From positions 68,868 to 132,867 of the forward strand of contig JAYKAV010002639.1 of assembly GCA_035582835.1 (NCBI GenBank): 64,000 nt of DNA, given 5' to 3'. A program made the position numbers and the translations under genes. This DNA is from Phoebastria nigripes. Lineage: Eukaryota > Chordata > Aves > Procellariiformes > Diomedeidae. Under the pieces are notes generated by a model. The model did no database searches, was not told the origin of the DNA, and worked only from the letters and a program-made list of their open reading frames with translations. Below, piece after piece: positions 46,901 to 59,200 of the stretch. Every line of letters starts with the position of its first letter. Position 1 is the first letter of the stretch.

Positions 46901-49322
46901 AATTGTTTCAGATATGCCAAGAACTTAATGTATTACAGTTTTGATTGCTTTCTATTTAATTTTCCAAACTGACGTTTGTAAGATCATAAAAACGAACTTG
47001 CTGTATGCGTATATTGAGTGGTTTTAGGTTCTGTAAGCCTAGTGAGAGTTAACTGATTATATAATGTAATTTTTAGTCATCATCTCCCCTTAAGGCTATT
47101 TATTTTCCTTCTATTTTTACAGGATCTAAAAGATACTCCTCACTATCGAATTCTAATTAACAAAGCAAATGGATTTGGCAAATCTACAGCTTACATTCCT
47201 GAGGAAGAGATAACAATTATTATGGGATTAGAGGTAGTATTTATTTTTTATTCAGTTGCAACTTGTTTCTTATCCAGTATGTTTAAAAGTTGGCTGACCT
47301 TTGGCTTAATAGATACTATCTATTTTGCAAAGTTAATGAAAACTAACAGAGAAAGCAGATAAACAAATTACTACTGTACTTTCAAGTATGTGTTTTTGGA
47401 AGGTGATAAATGACCAAACCCAGGTACCGCCTACTTCAGAGTATCCAACTGCCTAGTTTTGTAAGTTTTAACAAATTGACTTCTGTTATGTACAGGCTGT
47501 TGCAGANATGGACTTTTGTTTTAGGATTTCACTGACTTACCAAAGTTGGACGAGTCATTTAATCTCTTTCTACTCAATCTAGCCAAGTATATTGGTTTCT
47601 CAATTCCACTCTGAAAAATCTGCATTTCAAACAGCTTCTGCTCAGCTCTGCCCAGACTGAATAACGTCTCCCTTCTTAACTGCAAAACTCTCTGGGAGCC
47701 AAAAATTCTGGTTTGTGTATCATGGTCTTGGTAGCTTTTGATTTCTAGCTTACGCAAGGTGCACCTGATTCTTAAACTAGTCAGAGACTCTGATCCAGAA
47801 AACAGCCTTCAGGCATGCATGCCACACACAAACGGCTTTTTGTGAGGGATCCAGTGCTGTTGTGGATACCTTCTTTTAAATTGTGGATAGTGGCAGTATC
47901 TGTATTTAAAATAACAGCAAGTAGCTGAACCATCTAACAGGAAATGCTTGGTCTAGTCAAACAGAGGAGATTCAAATGGGCATCTTTTGCCTTTCAGCAG
48001 AACACCCCAAAGGAATGGTGTAAGTTAGGCTGGCCTGAAGACTCTCCATGCTCTCTCTTGAAACTGTGCCACTGCGCATAAAGGACCCGCCTCCACCAAT
48101 GGGGCCGAACAGTGTGACACCATTACCTCTTTTATTTGGGAGAAGCCTTTCTTCCAGTCCTTGTTTCTGTTTTAGCCACTGATAGTAATATAAAATGTGC
48201 TAACGTGCCTGAACTTAGGAGCAGGAGCTATGCTATCCCAGATAAGTGTCATCAGTATTTAAAATTGGGTTCTGACCACTCTAACTTATGTGTCTAAAAA
48301 ATGCACCTTTCGTTATGTCAATCAGCTGGCTACCTTCGGTTACCTTTATAGTCCATGGGGAGGAACAGATACCTCACCTTAAACATTTACCTTGTGTAAA
48401 GTAGCCTTTAAGATATCAGATTGCTTTATTCACCTGCATGACAGGCTAATTGTCCCCATAGATTCTTAGGGGAACTGATGGTAACAAGCTCACAAAATCA
48501 GATATTTAAAGTTGTCTAGTTGAGATTAATTACAAGGGGTGAGTCATGCCTATACCTCAAGTTCAAAAGAAGGTCTGTGGATTGCCCTCACTCAGCCTTT
48601 CCTACAGCCTAACAGGCAGAGTAATTTCCTGAAGAGCTGAGACTGATGAGAACATGCTTAGACTTGTCCTGACCCTTTCCCAGGTGACAGTTCTAACCTG
48701 CTCACTGTAGGCTTTCTACATCATGACAAGGCATGTAACTTGGATTGCCCTTTGGGGATTTGCGTCTTCAAGCTGGACATTGTGGTACATCAACTTGGTG
48801 TGTCTTCACTATTTCCCCGACTGCTTCTTTACTGTTACTGCTCCCTAATTGGATTAGATAACTGATCCAGCTGAAAAAAATAACAAATAGTTCTACCAGC
48901 AACAGATGAGTGGCAACTACTTCAATAAGAAACAGTGCTGATTTTAAAACATCAATGCCCATGTAGATCTAGCATGTAATATGTCACAAGTTCAACATTT
49001 GTAGAGTACTTTGACAGTTTGAGAAAGCCACTGTTCTGATGACATAAATTAGGTTAAGGTACATGGAAAATCCCACTGAAAGTATCTCTATGTTCATTAT
49101 GTATTTAAAAACTAATCAGGAGTTTTCAAAAAGTTAACTGTAGTAACTTTAATGATTGTTTTAAGTATCAGTTTGTATTTATTGCTAATTCTGGTGCTTA
49201 TTCAACTTGAAATATTATTTCCTCAGGTACATCACCCTGATATGAAAGCCTATTTCAGTGGATATGATGGATCAAAATACATTATGCAGCCATGGTTGAA
49301 AAAAATCTATCCTCATGACTGA
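40783..49322 (+). CDS. YccV/HspQ-like domain protein, 219 residues, six coding exons
   Basis: Seen: exons 40783-40910 (within a spliced exon starting 40740), 42161-42250, 44187-44257, 45051-45214, 47123-47233 and 49227-49322 have consensus junctions and join without a stop. The product begins with a hydrophobic stretch (MPLINTAAALQICVLLSALP), possibly a signal peptide or membrane anchor. Next come a Trp- and Arg-rich middle (NWYYGEKKTKIGD) and, at about residues 108-190, FSVGQVIVHKRFGYSGVIVG, WD and APEEW, the hallmarks of the YccV/HspQ hemimethylated-DNA-binding-type fold. Family knowledge: this domain occurs in bacterial HspQ, plant ClpF, and animal FBXO21 and POLDIP2. The lack of an F-box and of the POLDIP2 ApaG domain argues for a separate small family. 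The ATG at 40783 was chosen because it opens the hydrophobic stretch and has G at -3. Function unknown; DNA binding is not implied. Confidence 0.85.
40911..42160 (+). other. Intron of YccV-domain gene
   Basis: AT-rich intron of about 1.25 kb. No additional exon or repeat was recognised. Confidence 0.55.
42161..42250 (+). CDS. YccV-domain gene exon 3
   Basis: 90 bases from CTAAAG to GTAGGA, read in the phase fixed by both neighbours: IIASWSSFTKSCLSLDAWAD then RLKLWLSKT. The phase-0 reading is also open but would create a stop in the next exon. Confidence 0.83.
42251..44186 (+). other. Intron of YccV-domain gene
   Basis: AT-rich intron of about 1.9 kb without recognisable content. Confidence 0.55.
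44187..44257 (+). CDS. YccV-domain gene exon 4
   Basis: 71 bases from TTTTAG to GTATTG. It encodes NWYYGEKKTKIGDNEAETHS then YFA, a charged linker before the domain. Confidence 0.84.
45051..45214 (+). CDS. YccV-domain gene exon 5, domain N-half
   Basis: 164 bases from AATTAG to GTTTGA. It encodes STHVRSPKPEYIQF, then SVGQVIVHKRFGYSGVIVGW and DVKAKAPEEWLQHKYPPAKQ. The G-Q-V-x-x-H-K/R-x-G-Y-x-G-V-I-x-G-W-D pattern is the YccV/HspQ signature. Confidence 0.92.
45215..47122 (+). other. Intron of YccV-domain gene
   Basis: About 1.9 kb. Contains a short CT repeat near 46738-46754. The open frames inside it do not join the gene. Confidence 0.55.
47123..47233 (+). CDS. YccV-domain gene exon 6, domain C-half
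   Basis: 111 bases (37 codons, phase 0) from TTTACAG to GTAGTA. It encodes DLKDTPHYRILINKANGFGK then STAYIPEEEITIIMGLE. The 'PHYRILI ... TAYIPEEEI' strand pattern matches the YccV 'PFYHVLV ... TYVAEENL' part. Confidence 0.92.
47234..49226 (+). other. Last intron of YccV-domain gene
   Basis: About 2.0 kb without recognisable repeat, RNA gene or exon. Confidence 0.55.
49227..49322 (+). CDS. YccV-domain gene terminal coding exon
   Basis: 96 bases from TCCTCAG to the TGA at 49320-49322. It encodes VHHPDMKAYFSGYDGSKYIM then QPWLKKIYPHD, a short tail after the domain. Confidence 0.88.
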   Translation, partial: VHHPDMKAYFSGYDGSKYIMQPWLKKIYPHD

Positions 49323-49432
49323 AGTACTTAAGTGTTTGTACATGTAATGTACATCCAGACAACATCCTCCCTTTTTAAACTTGAGCAAATAGACACCAGG
49401 ATAAAACTCATGTGTATTTTTTCCTATGATGA

Positions 49433-49438
49433 AATAAA
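49433..49438 (+). promoter_or_regulatory. Poly(A) signal of YccV-domain gene
   Basis: AATAAA 111 bases after the stop codon, followed by a GT-containing stretch (CATGTTTTATGTTG). It implies a very short 3' UTR. Confidence 0.75.
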
Positions 49439-49987
49439 ACATTCCTATGCATGTTTTATGTTGAACAATCCATTTCATTAGAAGCGAACACAGTGCCTGT
49501 TCAGTTTACCATGACTTGAGACAGGGATAAATTTCCTTCCAAATTTGGGAGGAAAGATTTAAATATAGCCAAGTTTCAGCTAGGAGCACCGAAAGATTTG
49601 CAGACCAGATTATCTTACCCTTCTATAGCGGGCAGAGGAAGAAACCGAACAGTTAAGAACTGTACTTTCAGAATTNATCGTAACCTTAATTTTAGGGGAT
49701 AGAGCTAAATAAAGACTAACGGGAACTGAAATATTTCTGGGGAGAGCTGCAGTAAGTAAATCCTGCAATACTTTGACTACTTTCTTTACAAAAGCATGCA
49801 TTGTGCTGCTTTCAAATGATACGTGCAAAGGAAGAGTTAATCTACTTTTTTGCACCTGGAGAGATGTTAAACCTTCTATGTTGGCTCACTACACACCCCA
49901 CATTCTTAATCTCCTCTCTTAACTCTACTTGCTACCATAAGAATAAAGTAAAAGACAACAACAAAAAACTCAAGAAAGCATAAAAAT

Positions 49988-49993
49988 TTTATT
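49988..49993 (-). promoter_or_regulatory. IRAK1BP1: Candidate IRAK1BP1 poly(A) signal
   Basis: TTTATT on the plus strand, AATAAA on the minus strand, only about 28 bases past the IRAK1BP1 stop. A longer 3' UTR is possible but would run toward the facing gene. Confidence 0.55.
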
Positions 49994-50020
49994 AAGAAAA
50001 TGTGTAGGAGTTGAAAGTTT

Positions 50021-50291
50021 CTAGAGCAACTTGTTTCTTCTGTTTTCTTTTCCCTTTATCTCAAACACAGCAAACACTCTACAAGAAGCATAAGCAGTAG
50101 CATTCTGGATTCTTTCCTGCAGAGTCAGTGAATCTGGGGAGTTCAATAGATGACTGTCTATGTGGCCTCCCCATTCTTTTGTTTCTTCTTCTCTTATTAA
50201 TAAAGGTTTTCCCAATGACTGGCCAAACAGTCGACAGACTTCTTGAGCTTTCCGCTGTGTGTTTCCAACAGCAGCCACACATACTTGACGG
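50021..50291 (-). CDS. IRAK1BP1: IRAK1BP1 exon 4 (terminal)
   Basis: 271 bases from acceptor CTCTCAG to TAG at 50021-50023. It encodes RQVCVAAVGNTQRKAQEVCR, LFGQSLGKPLLIREEETKEW and the end CRVFAVFEIKGKENRRNKLL. It completes an Arg codon split with exon 3. Confidence 0.95.
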
Positions 50292-53200
50292 CTGAGAGGT
50301 AGAAAAAGCAGCACAATAACAAGCAGGGCCGACTGATGTACAAGCATTCCTGCCAAGCATTTTTTTTTTCAATGCCTCAGCTTTTGTAACTGCATAGATG
50401 TAAGGCACATCACCTTCCCCCAGGTTTGGGTGGTAGTTTAGGAGTTTGAGCAGGGAGTGTGCAGAGAAAATGTCAGCATCCTCATCAACTATGATGAAGC
50501 ATTTCTAACACCTATGCACTGCAGGCATCNGTGGTGTGTGGTGCAGAGCAAGAGTTCAACCCTTGCTCCAGGCATTTCGGTGGCCCAGCTGTAAGGCATA
50601 TTAGCACCTATTTAACCTCACTGGCCTGATTTCCAGACTCCTGCGTAGATACCTTTGCTATACACTTCCTACATCTCCAGAACCATTAGCAGCAGCTAGT
50701 TGAGCTTGCTTCTTGGACCAGGCATAATTCTTTTCTTTAAAGAGGCAAAACCCAAACCAAGATTAAACTTCCCTCTGCCCCCCCGATGTCAATAGGAGAA
50801 GCAGGACTTTGAATAGTTAACGCCTAAAATATCAAGACTGTGAGCTTCAAAGTAGCATGTTTCGATGCTGAGCAAGCACTGTACATGGTTCTTTTCAGAT
50901 CATGTCAGCAGCTAAGAGTAATGGGAATTGGCAAGGGTACTTAGAATTATCAACATCTGGTAACACACTTGTACCTTCATGAATAAACACAAATTAAATC
51001 TACACATGCTGATGTAACCAAAGACAAATTCTGTTCACCTAATATTCACAGAAGATTATACTTCCAATGGAAATCAGTGGGAAAGTATTTTTTATTACAT
51101 TCTGCTTTTGCACAGGGACACCGTAGAAAGAACAAGCTGTATCTTCTAGGCTGAACGGTATTAATTTATAAGTTATATTTAAAACAAATACTGAAATTTT
51201 TGAACATAAATTTTGATAGGCATGCAGGAAACTATTTGCTCCCATTACAAACAGTATAAATTATGTATTCATATTAACTGTTATCTGAGGCTGTAAAATT
51301 TGTGCCGTGAGAGAGAACTTACCGAAGGGTGTCTACAGCTTCTGGTGTATGGTAGAAATGAGGTGGACTGATGGTAACAGAGGTTCCTAACTTTTCAATG
51401 AGTAGATTGCAAACATTTTGCATTTTTCCAAAATCGCTGAATATAATACAGACCTGGGAGTGAACACAGACATCACACAAGTAATTTTTTTCATTTTTTC
51501 CCCTATGATTCAACACTTGTATTTAAATCAGTATAAAGCCAGATATGTACAAACTAACTATAAACATACTAGTCCTGTACATAACATTTATTTACTTAGA
51601 ACACTTTTATATAGCCCTCGAGACTATCATTAGGTTTGCAACAGAAAGAGGTTCATAAAATGTTTTAAAATTGAGGATTAAGAAATGCTCTTTTGTGAGG
51701 AAGTACGGCATTCTTGGTATGTAGACAATTTGAGGAATGACCGTGCTCTTTGGGACACATGACTAGATGCATCCTGGTTCTTCCCTTTTTAGATTACTAG
51801 ATGTTAATTATGCAGAAACCCAAGCAAAATGATGTGGAAAACATTGTGCAGGAAGGAAAATTACATTTTAATTCCAAGCATTAGGTTCAAGAAACCTGAA
51901 CTATGAGATTAAACTAAGCCTAGCCCAGTCCAGCTTGCAGTGGGCTCAAAATCCTATGTTGGCTGAACAGACTCACTCCAGTGCCTACAGAGAACTGGGC
52001 GCTTCAAACTTGGATTAAAAACAATTAAAAAATCTAGCTGTCTGTGGCTTTGGCAATAAGAAGCATTAAATACAGATGCATCAGGAATTCAGGTGCTTTC
52101 CCAAGTGCTACAAAGCAGGCATCGCTATCAGCCCCAGATCCAGAGCCCTACAGCCTTCCTTGTGGGGAAGTGCCAGCCAGGTGGCGACTTTCAAGGCAGG
52201 AGCCAGCCTTTTTCTGTGGCAGAGCACAGACGCCAGGAGTGAAGAAGCAGTGATGCCAAGCTGCTACAGCATTCAGGAATCAGAAATCCTGGTCCCAAAC
52301 TCTTTTTTAGAAGAACTAAACCCTCATCTTCACTTCCCAGTACAGTGGTCTCACCACCAAGTCAGGCTCACCTTCTCCCTTACCCCTTACTCTTTCCTTT
52401 CTTTTTGCACAGTAATACAGCTTCAACAGGAGGAGAAGAAAAAAGCTGTGGTAAAGAAAATTCCATGGCCAACCCCTGTGACGTACAGTCATCCCTGTGA
52501 TTGCTGCAGTCCATGCAGCAATCTATCCCAGTGGAGGTGTATGGTACAGAAATCCCAAGTTAATGGCATGTCTGCTGCACTGCAGTAGCTTCCTGTGTGC
52601 ATACCATAGATTTACTTTATGGTAAATGAGATAAGTCAAGGAAGTTGAATCTCTCAGTAGGAGAGGAGGGGGTTACTTTGTATACAGGATACAGTAAAAA
52701 ATGGATATTGACAACTGTCACAAAGTAACTAATGTGCATATCTTGCTACCCTTGGTAGCCCCTCAGTGCAGTACATGCACCTCATCCTGGCTTGGATCCT
52801 TGCACTGGCTCAGCAGCTCTTCACACAACTCAGCCAAAGCTGGGCTTAGGGCCTTAAAAACCGACCAAGATGGAGTGGCAGGGCAATTCCATCCCCTACA
52901 AGGACAAAGGGTCACACCTGTTGTGCAAAACTGCACCACATCTGCATCTTAATCTCAGCTGCGCACCCTTTATCTGTAACTTGGGGTTGGATCACTTTCC
53001 GGAAGGTGCAGTACCAATTTGAACAAAGACTGAAGATGAGACTAAACCTAGATTTCTTTCTTTAGGGGGAGTTCTTGCCATATATAAAAAGCATACATTC
53101 TCTTGCGCTGTTCTGCCAAAAAACTGTTATAGTTGTATTTTGTGGAACGTTGAAAGTCTCACCATGAGGACTGTCATAGTGTTTTCCAGATTGCTATCAG

Positions 53201-56200
53201 TGTTTACAAGATTAGTTCCCTCAAGCAGATGAAACAAAAGAATGATCAAACAAAAGAACTGTGGGTCTTAAGCAAGAGACTGCTCAGACTGGGACAGTTC
53301 TGGGCACTCAGGAACTTCGTTTGTTAAAAAAGAAGCATGTAATCAGGGGCAGAAAACAACTGAGCAATAGCTGTGAATTTTGTTGTTTTTTCCCCCTAAA
53401 AATCATAGTTTTCATTTAGAGCTAGACGCAATAAATTCCACTTACATTTAGAGAGGATACCTGAGCATTAAAATGCAAAGCAGTGTTTCAATTTCTTCAA
53501 TAAAATCATCATTAAGGTTAAAAAGGGTAAAAAAGTAGTATGAGGGTATACAAAACCATTATGGACATTATAAGGTTTGGGTAAGGCTGTAAAGGACAAG
53601 AAGTTATGGTTTATAAGGAGGCAAGTATATTAAGAAATGCACAAAACCAACATAATCTTCATCCCATGAGATCATCATGCAATAAATGAACTATTACGAT
53701 TAAGATATTATAGAGCTTTGTGATCTCATACACAACTTCATTCTTCTGCATATTTTCCTTTGTTATAGCATGAATTAAAATTTATCTCCTTACAGTTGAA
53801 AGCATATCTTGAATTCTTAATTGTACCTTAAAATAGCTATTTGTCTGGGAATTTCTTCAGTCTTCTAAAAACTCTTACAGTAGACAAATGGTAAAAAGAG
53901 TTTATAGAATGAAATAATGCACAACTTCCATGATTTTATGTATAACACAAATATAATGGCAAACTAGTAAAGAAGCGAGTGTAAGTTAATTTTAAATTAA
54001 TTTATATTGCTAAAGCATGCAAACACCCTAGTCAATGGAACTTCACCGGTTTATGAAGCTGCACTAATGAAACAAGTACATACATAAAGGGGGAAGCGAG
54101 GAGAAACTAATCTCTGCATAAAGAGCGACCATACTGCTACTTAAGTGTACAGGGCAGCCGAAACAGCAGTAGTATGGCTAGATTTTTCAACACCCAGGAC
54201 ACCCAGATCCTAGGCAACCATACAACTTCTGAACAGCAATTACAGCTGGTCCAAGCTGCCTACAAATGAACACTAAATCCATGTAATTCGCTTTCCACAT
54301 ACAATCTTTGTTGTATAAAAATTAATAGCAGCAGGGAGATGATTGGTTAAGTTACCACTTAAGACTGAAGTTGTAAGCCTAAGCTTGTCTGTAGCCTAAA
54401 TAATAATTCAATATAGTTTTATGTATTTTAAGTATAGCTTATCTAAAAAACATGGTGATTTAAGCTTTCATGATAGTAGGTGTCTACTTTATGAAGTTAA
54501 AGTCATTCAGAACATGACACTGATGCATACCATTTAAGTATCTAAAGACTCATTTTAAAATCCAAATTTTGTTCTCCAAATTCTCGATTATTTCCGTATT
54601 TTTTGTTGTTATTTAGATGAGAATATGCCTTAAAGCAAGCAAGCAAACTAAAGAGGCTGAACCCTGTTTTAGGGGACTGTAAACAACAGCTCTATAAAAC
54701 AGCTATCATTTTATTGCAGGCTTCCAGGTTTACTTCATAAGAATCTGTAAATTGGCTGGGTAGCGATTAAAGATTGATGCTCTAAAAAGATCCATTGACT
54801 GAAAACACATCATTTCTCTCAGTGAATGTTTCCAGCACAGCATTTATTTCTTACTATAGCATGAACGTGCAAAAATATACTCCTCTGAGCTGCTTCTGAA
54901 GTAAATGGGATTATTCCCATAATATTTAGCTTTCACACAGCACTTTTTACCTACAGAATTGCAAGTCAATTACCTAGGAAACAATTAGCTTTGCTTTACT
55001 TGCAGCAAGCTGATGGCAGAGTCGTGTAGAATAGACCAAAGTCCAGGTGCTGTTCAACTGTGGCTTAAACAGGTCTAGATTAGGGCTGCCACACCACTGT
55101 TGTCCCCCATCCATTCTTGTCCTCTGCCTTGCATTGCCTCCAGTTCAGGGAGCTAAAATAATGGAAAAAATAAAAGCTAATCTGGAAAAAAAAAAGTTAT
55201 TAACTGGAGCAGCTTTCTGAACTGACCCATCACCTGATCACCTAAGTACAACTCCTTGCAAGAAGCAGGGGGCAGGAAGGGCTATGGGTGAAGGAGAGTG
55301 CGGAATCGTGGGTTTGCTTACACTGCCACAGAACAACCACCTCAGAGCCCCAGAACCAAATATTCCCTTCTGTAGCATCATGTAATATTTAAAAAGCACA
55401 CATTAATCTGAGAAGAAAATAATTCTTTCTATATTACAGTAGCAGAAAACAAGTTCTGCACACACAGAAGACTGCAGCTGAACTCTGCTTTAAACTGCAG
55501 TCCTTCAATAGTTTCTTTGGACTACGCTGCCTTTACTGTAGAGAACATCTACTCCTCGGTATGAGGAAAGACAGTCTGCAAATTTTCATTGGTCCTTGCT
55601 ACATTTCTTATCCTTTTTTTATTATTATTTTTGGTTAGGTTGAATACATACCTCTGCTTCCATTTGGTAAGTATTTTCTACTCTACTAAAATCCTCTGTT
55701 ACAGTCACATTTTCTTCCTAAAACAAAGTACAAGAATATAATCTTAAAAGACAGAAATTAAGCATCTGTTGGAAATGTCTGTACATTGTGTCCTGTAAAA
55801 GTTGAACTGTTTTGGCTTACTACTTATGACTTAGCAACAGAAATTTGGAATTTTCCATGCAAACCTCTTCACTTAAAAACTAGCTGGATGTTAAAGACTT
55901 CTTGACATTATTTAAAGTAAATTATACAGTAGCTCTATAATGTAATTTCGCTGCTATTCACTTGAAGAGAACAATTAGGTCTTAAAAGTGACTGCTAGCT
56001 AGAAGCTGTATCAGCATGTAAATTCACCTGGTTCAAAAAACTAGAAGCTTCAATTGTTTTCAGAAAGTTCGTATGTGAGAAGTGCTTTTCAGGCAGTGGC
56101 AGGTGCACCCACCCTGATGAAAGACCGGGGGCATCAGGACCGCTGCATCCTCACTTTTCGCGCCCTTACTTTTGCGCCTTTACGGTGGCAAGTGCCGACC

Positions 56201-59200
56201 ATCACGTAAGCACCTTGGATGTCACATATACACCTCAGGCGAGGCATAAGAAAGTCAAAGCCCTCAGCCAAGCAGAGTTGACTGCAGGTCAGATTCGACG
56301 AAGGTATAAATGGAGCCCGCCGGAGGGCAAGTGGAGCCAGCCCTCCTCGGAGCAGCGGGTCTGCAGTCGGGGACTCTCCCCTTGGGTCNGGACGCCGCCC
56401 AGGGAAACTCCTGGAGGTTGAGAGCCCTCATCTTATGGGTGAGTGATTGTGTGCATTGTGGATCCTCATTTCCAAAGCCGGCTGTGCAGTATTAATTCCT
56501 CGTACACCATCCTGAACCTGTGGTTTACTGATGTTGTCAGTGTTGAACGATTTTGATGAGCCTCATTTCTAGTTAGTTTTCTGCTAAACAATTCTGGTTT
56601 AAATAAAGTTTATTTTTGAATTTATCACCTGCCTAATTTGATTTTGTGAGCCTCCGCGACACAGGCCCCTATTTTAAGATATTTTAACAGTAGCAGCTTG
56701 TAGCAAGGTGAAGTAAACGATGACTGAGCACTGGTTATTTTGGCAGAATGGTAACCCTTAAAAGAGGCTATTCCATCAGTGATACTTTTGCATTAACAGC
56801 AGCTGCATTATTCAACATAATGGCTGCACAGAGCACTAGCAAATCCTGGTGGACATATAAATAAGATACTGAACTAACCGAGATACAGAATAACTCCAGT
56901 TACATCTGAATATTTGACCACCTTGCTAGCGGTCTAACCACCACATTTCTTTCACCCACTTCCCTCTTCGGTAAACAGTTTGGATGAACAATTTATTGTA
57001 AAATTACTATAACACAACAAAAAGCACAGTTTACAATTTAATTGTAAATATAACTTTGCATTTAACACCCAGGAACCATAGGGAAGCAGATACTAAGCCT
57101 TCCAATTACTGAAAAAGTTTTACTTACTAAATTTATTTGCGCAGGAAAACAATACTTGCTTTCAGTGTTGACACATTACAAAAGATGCTTTATGTCAGAA
57201 TATTTCCTACAGAGGCTCAAATCTTCAAGTTTATCATGTAGCATGCATGCATAGTTTTATATAAATGACATGAATCATGAGGAGCATTTTCCTTTTAAAA
57301 TATCATATTAGATATTAGATCCATAATCACCATTGCACAGCAGCCTACAAGAAACAAGTTTTGAAATTTCAATTTTATGATCGATTGGCAGTGCTCAAAT
57401 TCAAGCACAACAGTCCTGGTTTTGGATAATCTCTTCTAGGAAGGGCAAGGACCAGGGCCAGTTAGTCCCTAAAAATCGTATTTCCCTTTTACAGTCATAG
57501 GTTTGAGGTACTTTGGCAGCATGGCTGGCTGTGGTTTGCTAAAGAGTGCTCAAGTCAGTCCAGCACCAACAACTCATTTAATTTACAAAATGGAGCAGAT
57601 CTTACTATTTATGATAGAATCCAATTACAATTGACAAGACAGGTTTTTTCTAGAGCTCTTACATATCTTATAGAAATAACCACACAGAAAAGCTTTCTTC
57701 TGCAACTCATATTTTACAGAAATAACTATACTGTAATTAAACTTTAGACTAAACATAGAAAAAGTGCATTCGTTTTACCTTGTCCCTGCTCCTTAATCCT
57801 TTCTAAAAAAAAGTTCTCTTTCCTGCTGAACGGATTCAAGTCTTCTAATTTGGTTTTGCCCTCCGCAAGGTTCCTGTGTATTTAAGGACAGTGCCATCCT
57901 GTGGCTCCAGGCACTATTGCAAGATCAATGCAATCGAAGTGAAGGATCATTTTGTGCCACCTATTATAAAATTTCTCTCACAGCTAATTTTTATCCCACC
58001 ACATTTGACAGTAGCTGTATGTGTTACTGAAGATAAATGGATGAAATAATTGCTGAAGTCATAACAAGGTGGCCTCCTGTGATACATCTTCTGTTAGATA
58101 CTTCGTTCCTGTTTGGGAGTGTGTTTGGACAAAGATATGAGAAAGACAGGTAGGTGACGATAGAATTTTAAATTGGAGTCAGGACTTCGACTACATCAAA
58201 AGCAAAAGGCTTTTTTTCCTACTGCTTATGTCTACTGTTCATATTTTGGCTGAATAACTATCCATTTGATTGCAATAGCCACAGGGAAAAAAGCTTTCAC
58301 TGTGACTTGGGGAAAGCTACGCTTCTGATGTGTCAGGTATTCTGGACTTCTGGACTAACTTTCTCCATTTTCTAAATCTGTGGGCCAAGAATCACAGTAG
58401 AAGAATTAAATGAATATAACATTATTGTTATGTGATAACTCAATTACCCCAGAAGCCATTGAACAATTCTTAACAGAATCACACTTGCATTCTGCTTATA
58501 TAGCCTATTTTTTGAGCCAGCAGTGACATAAACCATCACTGTTGCAGGTACTGTAAACACAAAAATGAAAGACGGTCAACATCCCATTGAGCTTACAATA
58601 TCAAGTCTAGAACTGTGCTTTGCCTTATATTTTCCTTCTTTTCAACAGGAAAAAAAAAAAAATCTTATATAGCCCTTTCTCCTACCTATCTGCTACTTCT
58701 GAACAATTTCTTCTTCACAGGACCATCGTGTTCACCCTCATGACACCGTTGCTGTTTACAGGAATGACTGCTCCTTTCCCCAGAAGAGAACAGGGAAAAA
58801 ACTAAATAGATAATCAATGAAAGCACACTTCAAGGAGACAGCTATATAACAATACAGTATGAGAAAAGCCTACCTGTAGATAAAGTTATGTGTTCTGCTC
58901 CTGGTTACTGAGTTAACAAAACTGTGAGACCGTTTTATGAAACACAAGACCAGTCTCAGTAAGGGAAAATGTACATAGTTTGGAAATGTACGCTAATGCA
59001 CCATTGTGGTAAGCTATGCTGATATGCGTAGTTATAAATAAAAAAATCCGGAGACACCTGGAAATGTCTCCTGAAATTTACTTGTACATATTTGCACTGA
59101 TATATCCAATATAACTTTACATTAGGAAAAATAAAGATATTTAAACAACGAAAAGAGTTAGCTTCTTCCACCTGGACATAGCATTTTTGTTCTTAGTACT

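Noticed and set aside
40783..49322. Assignment of the YccV-domain gene to FBXO21 or POLDIP2
   Set aside because: No F-box or transglutaminase-like region and no ApaG domain are present. The protein is only 219 residues and ends soon after the YccV domain.
52076..52588. Plus-strand open frame of 170 codons in IRAK1BP1 intron 2
   Set aside because: No family resemblance, no promoter or splice context and no plausible domain.
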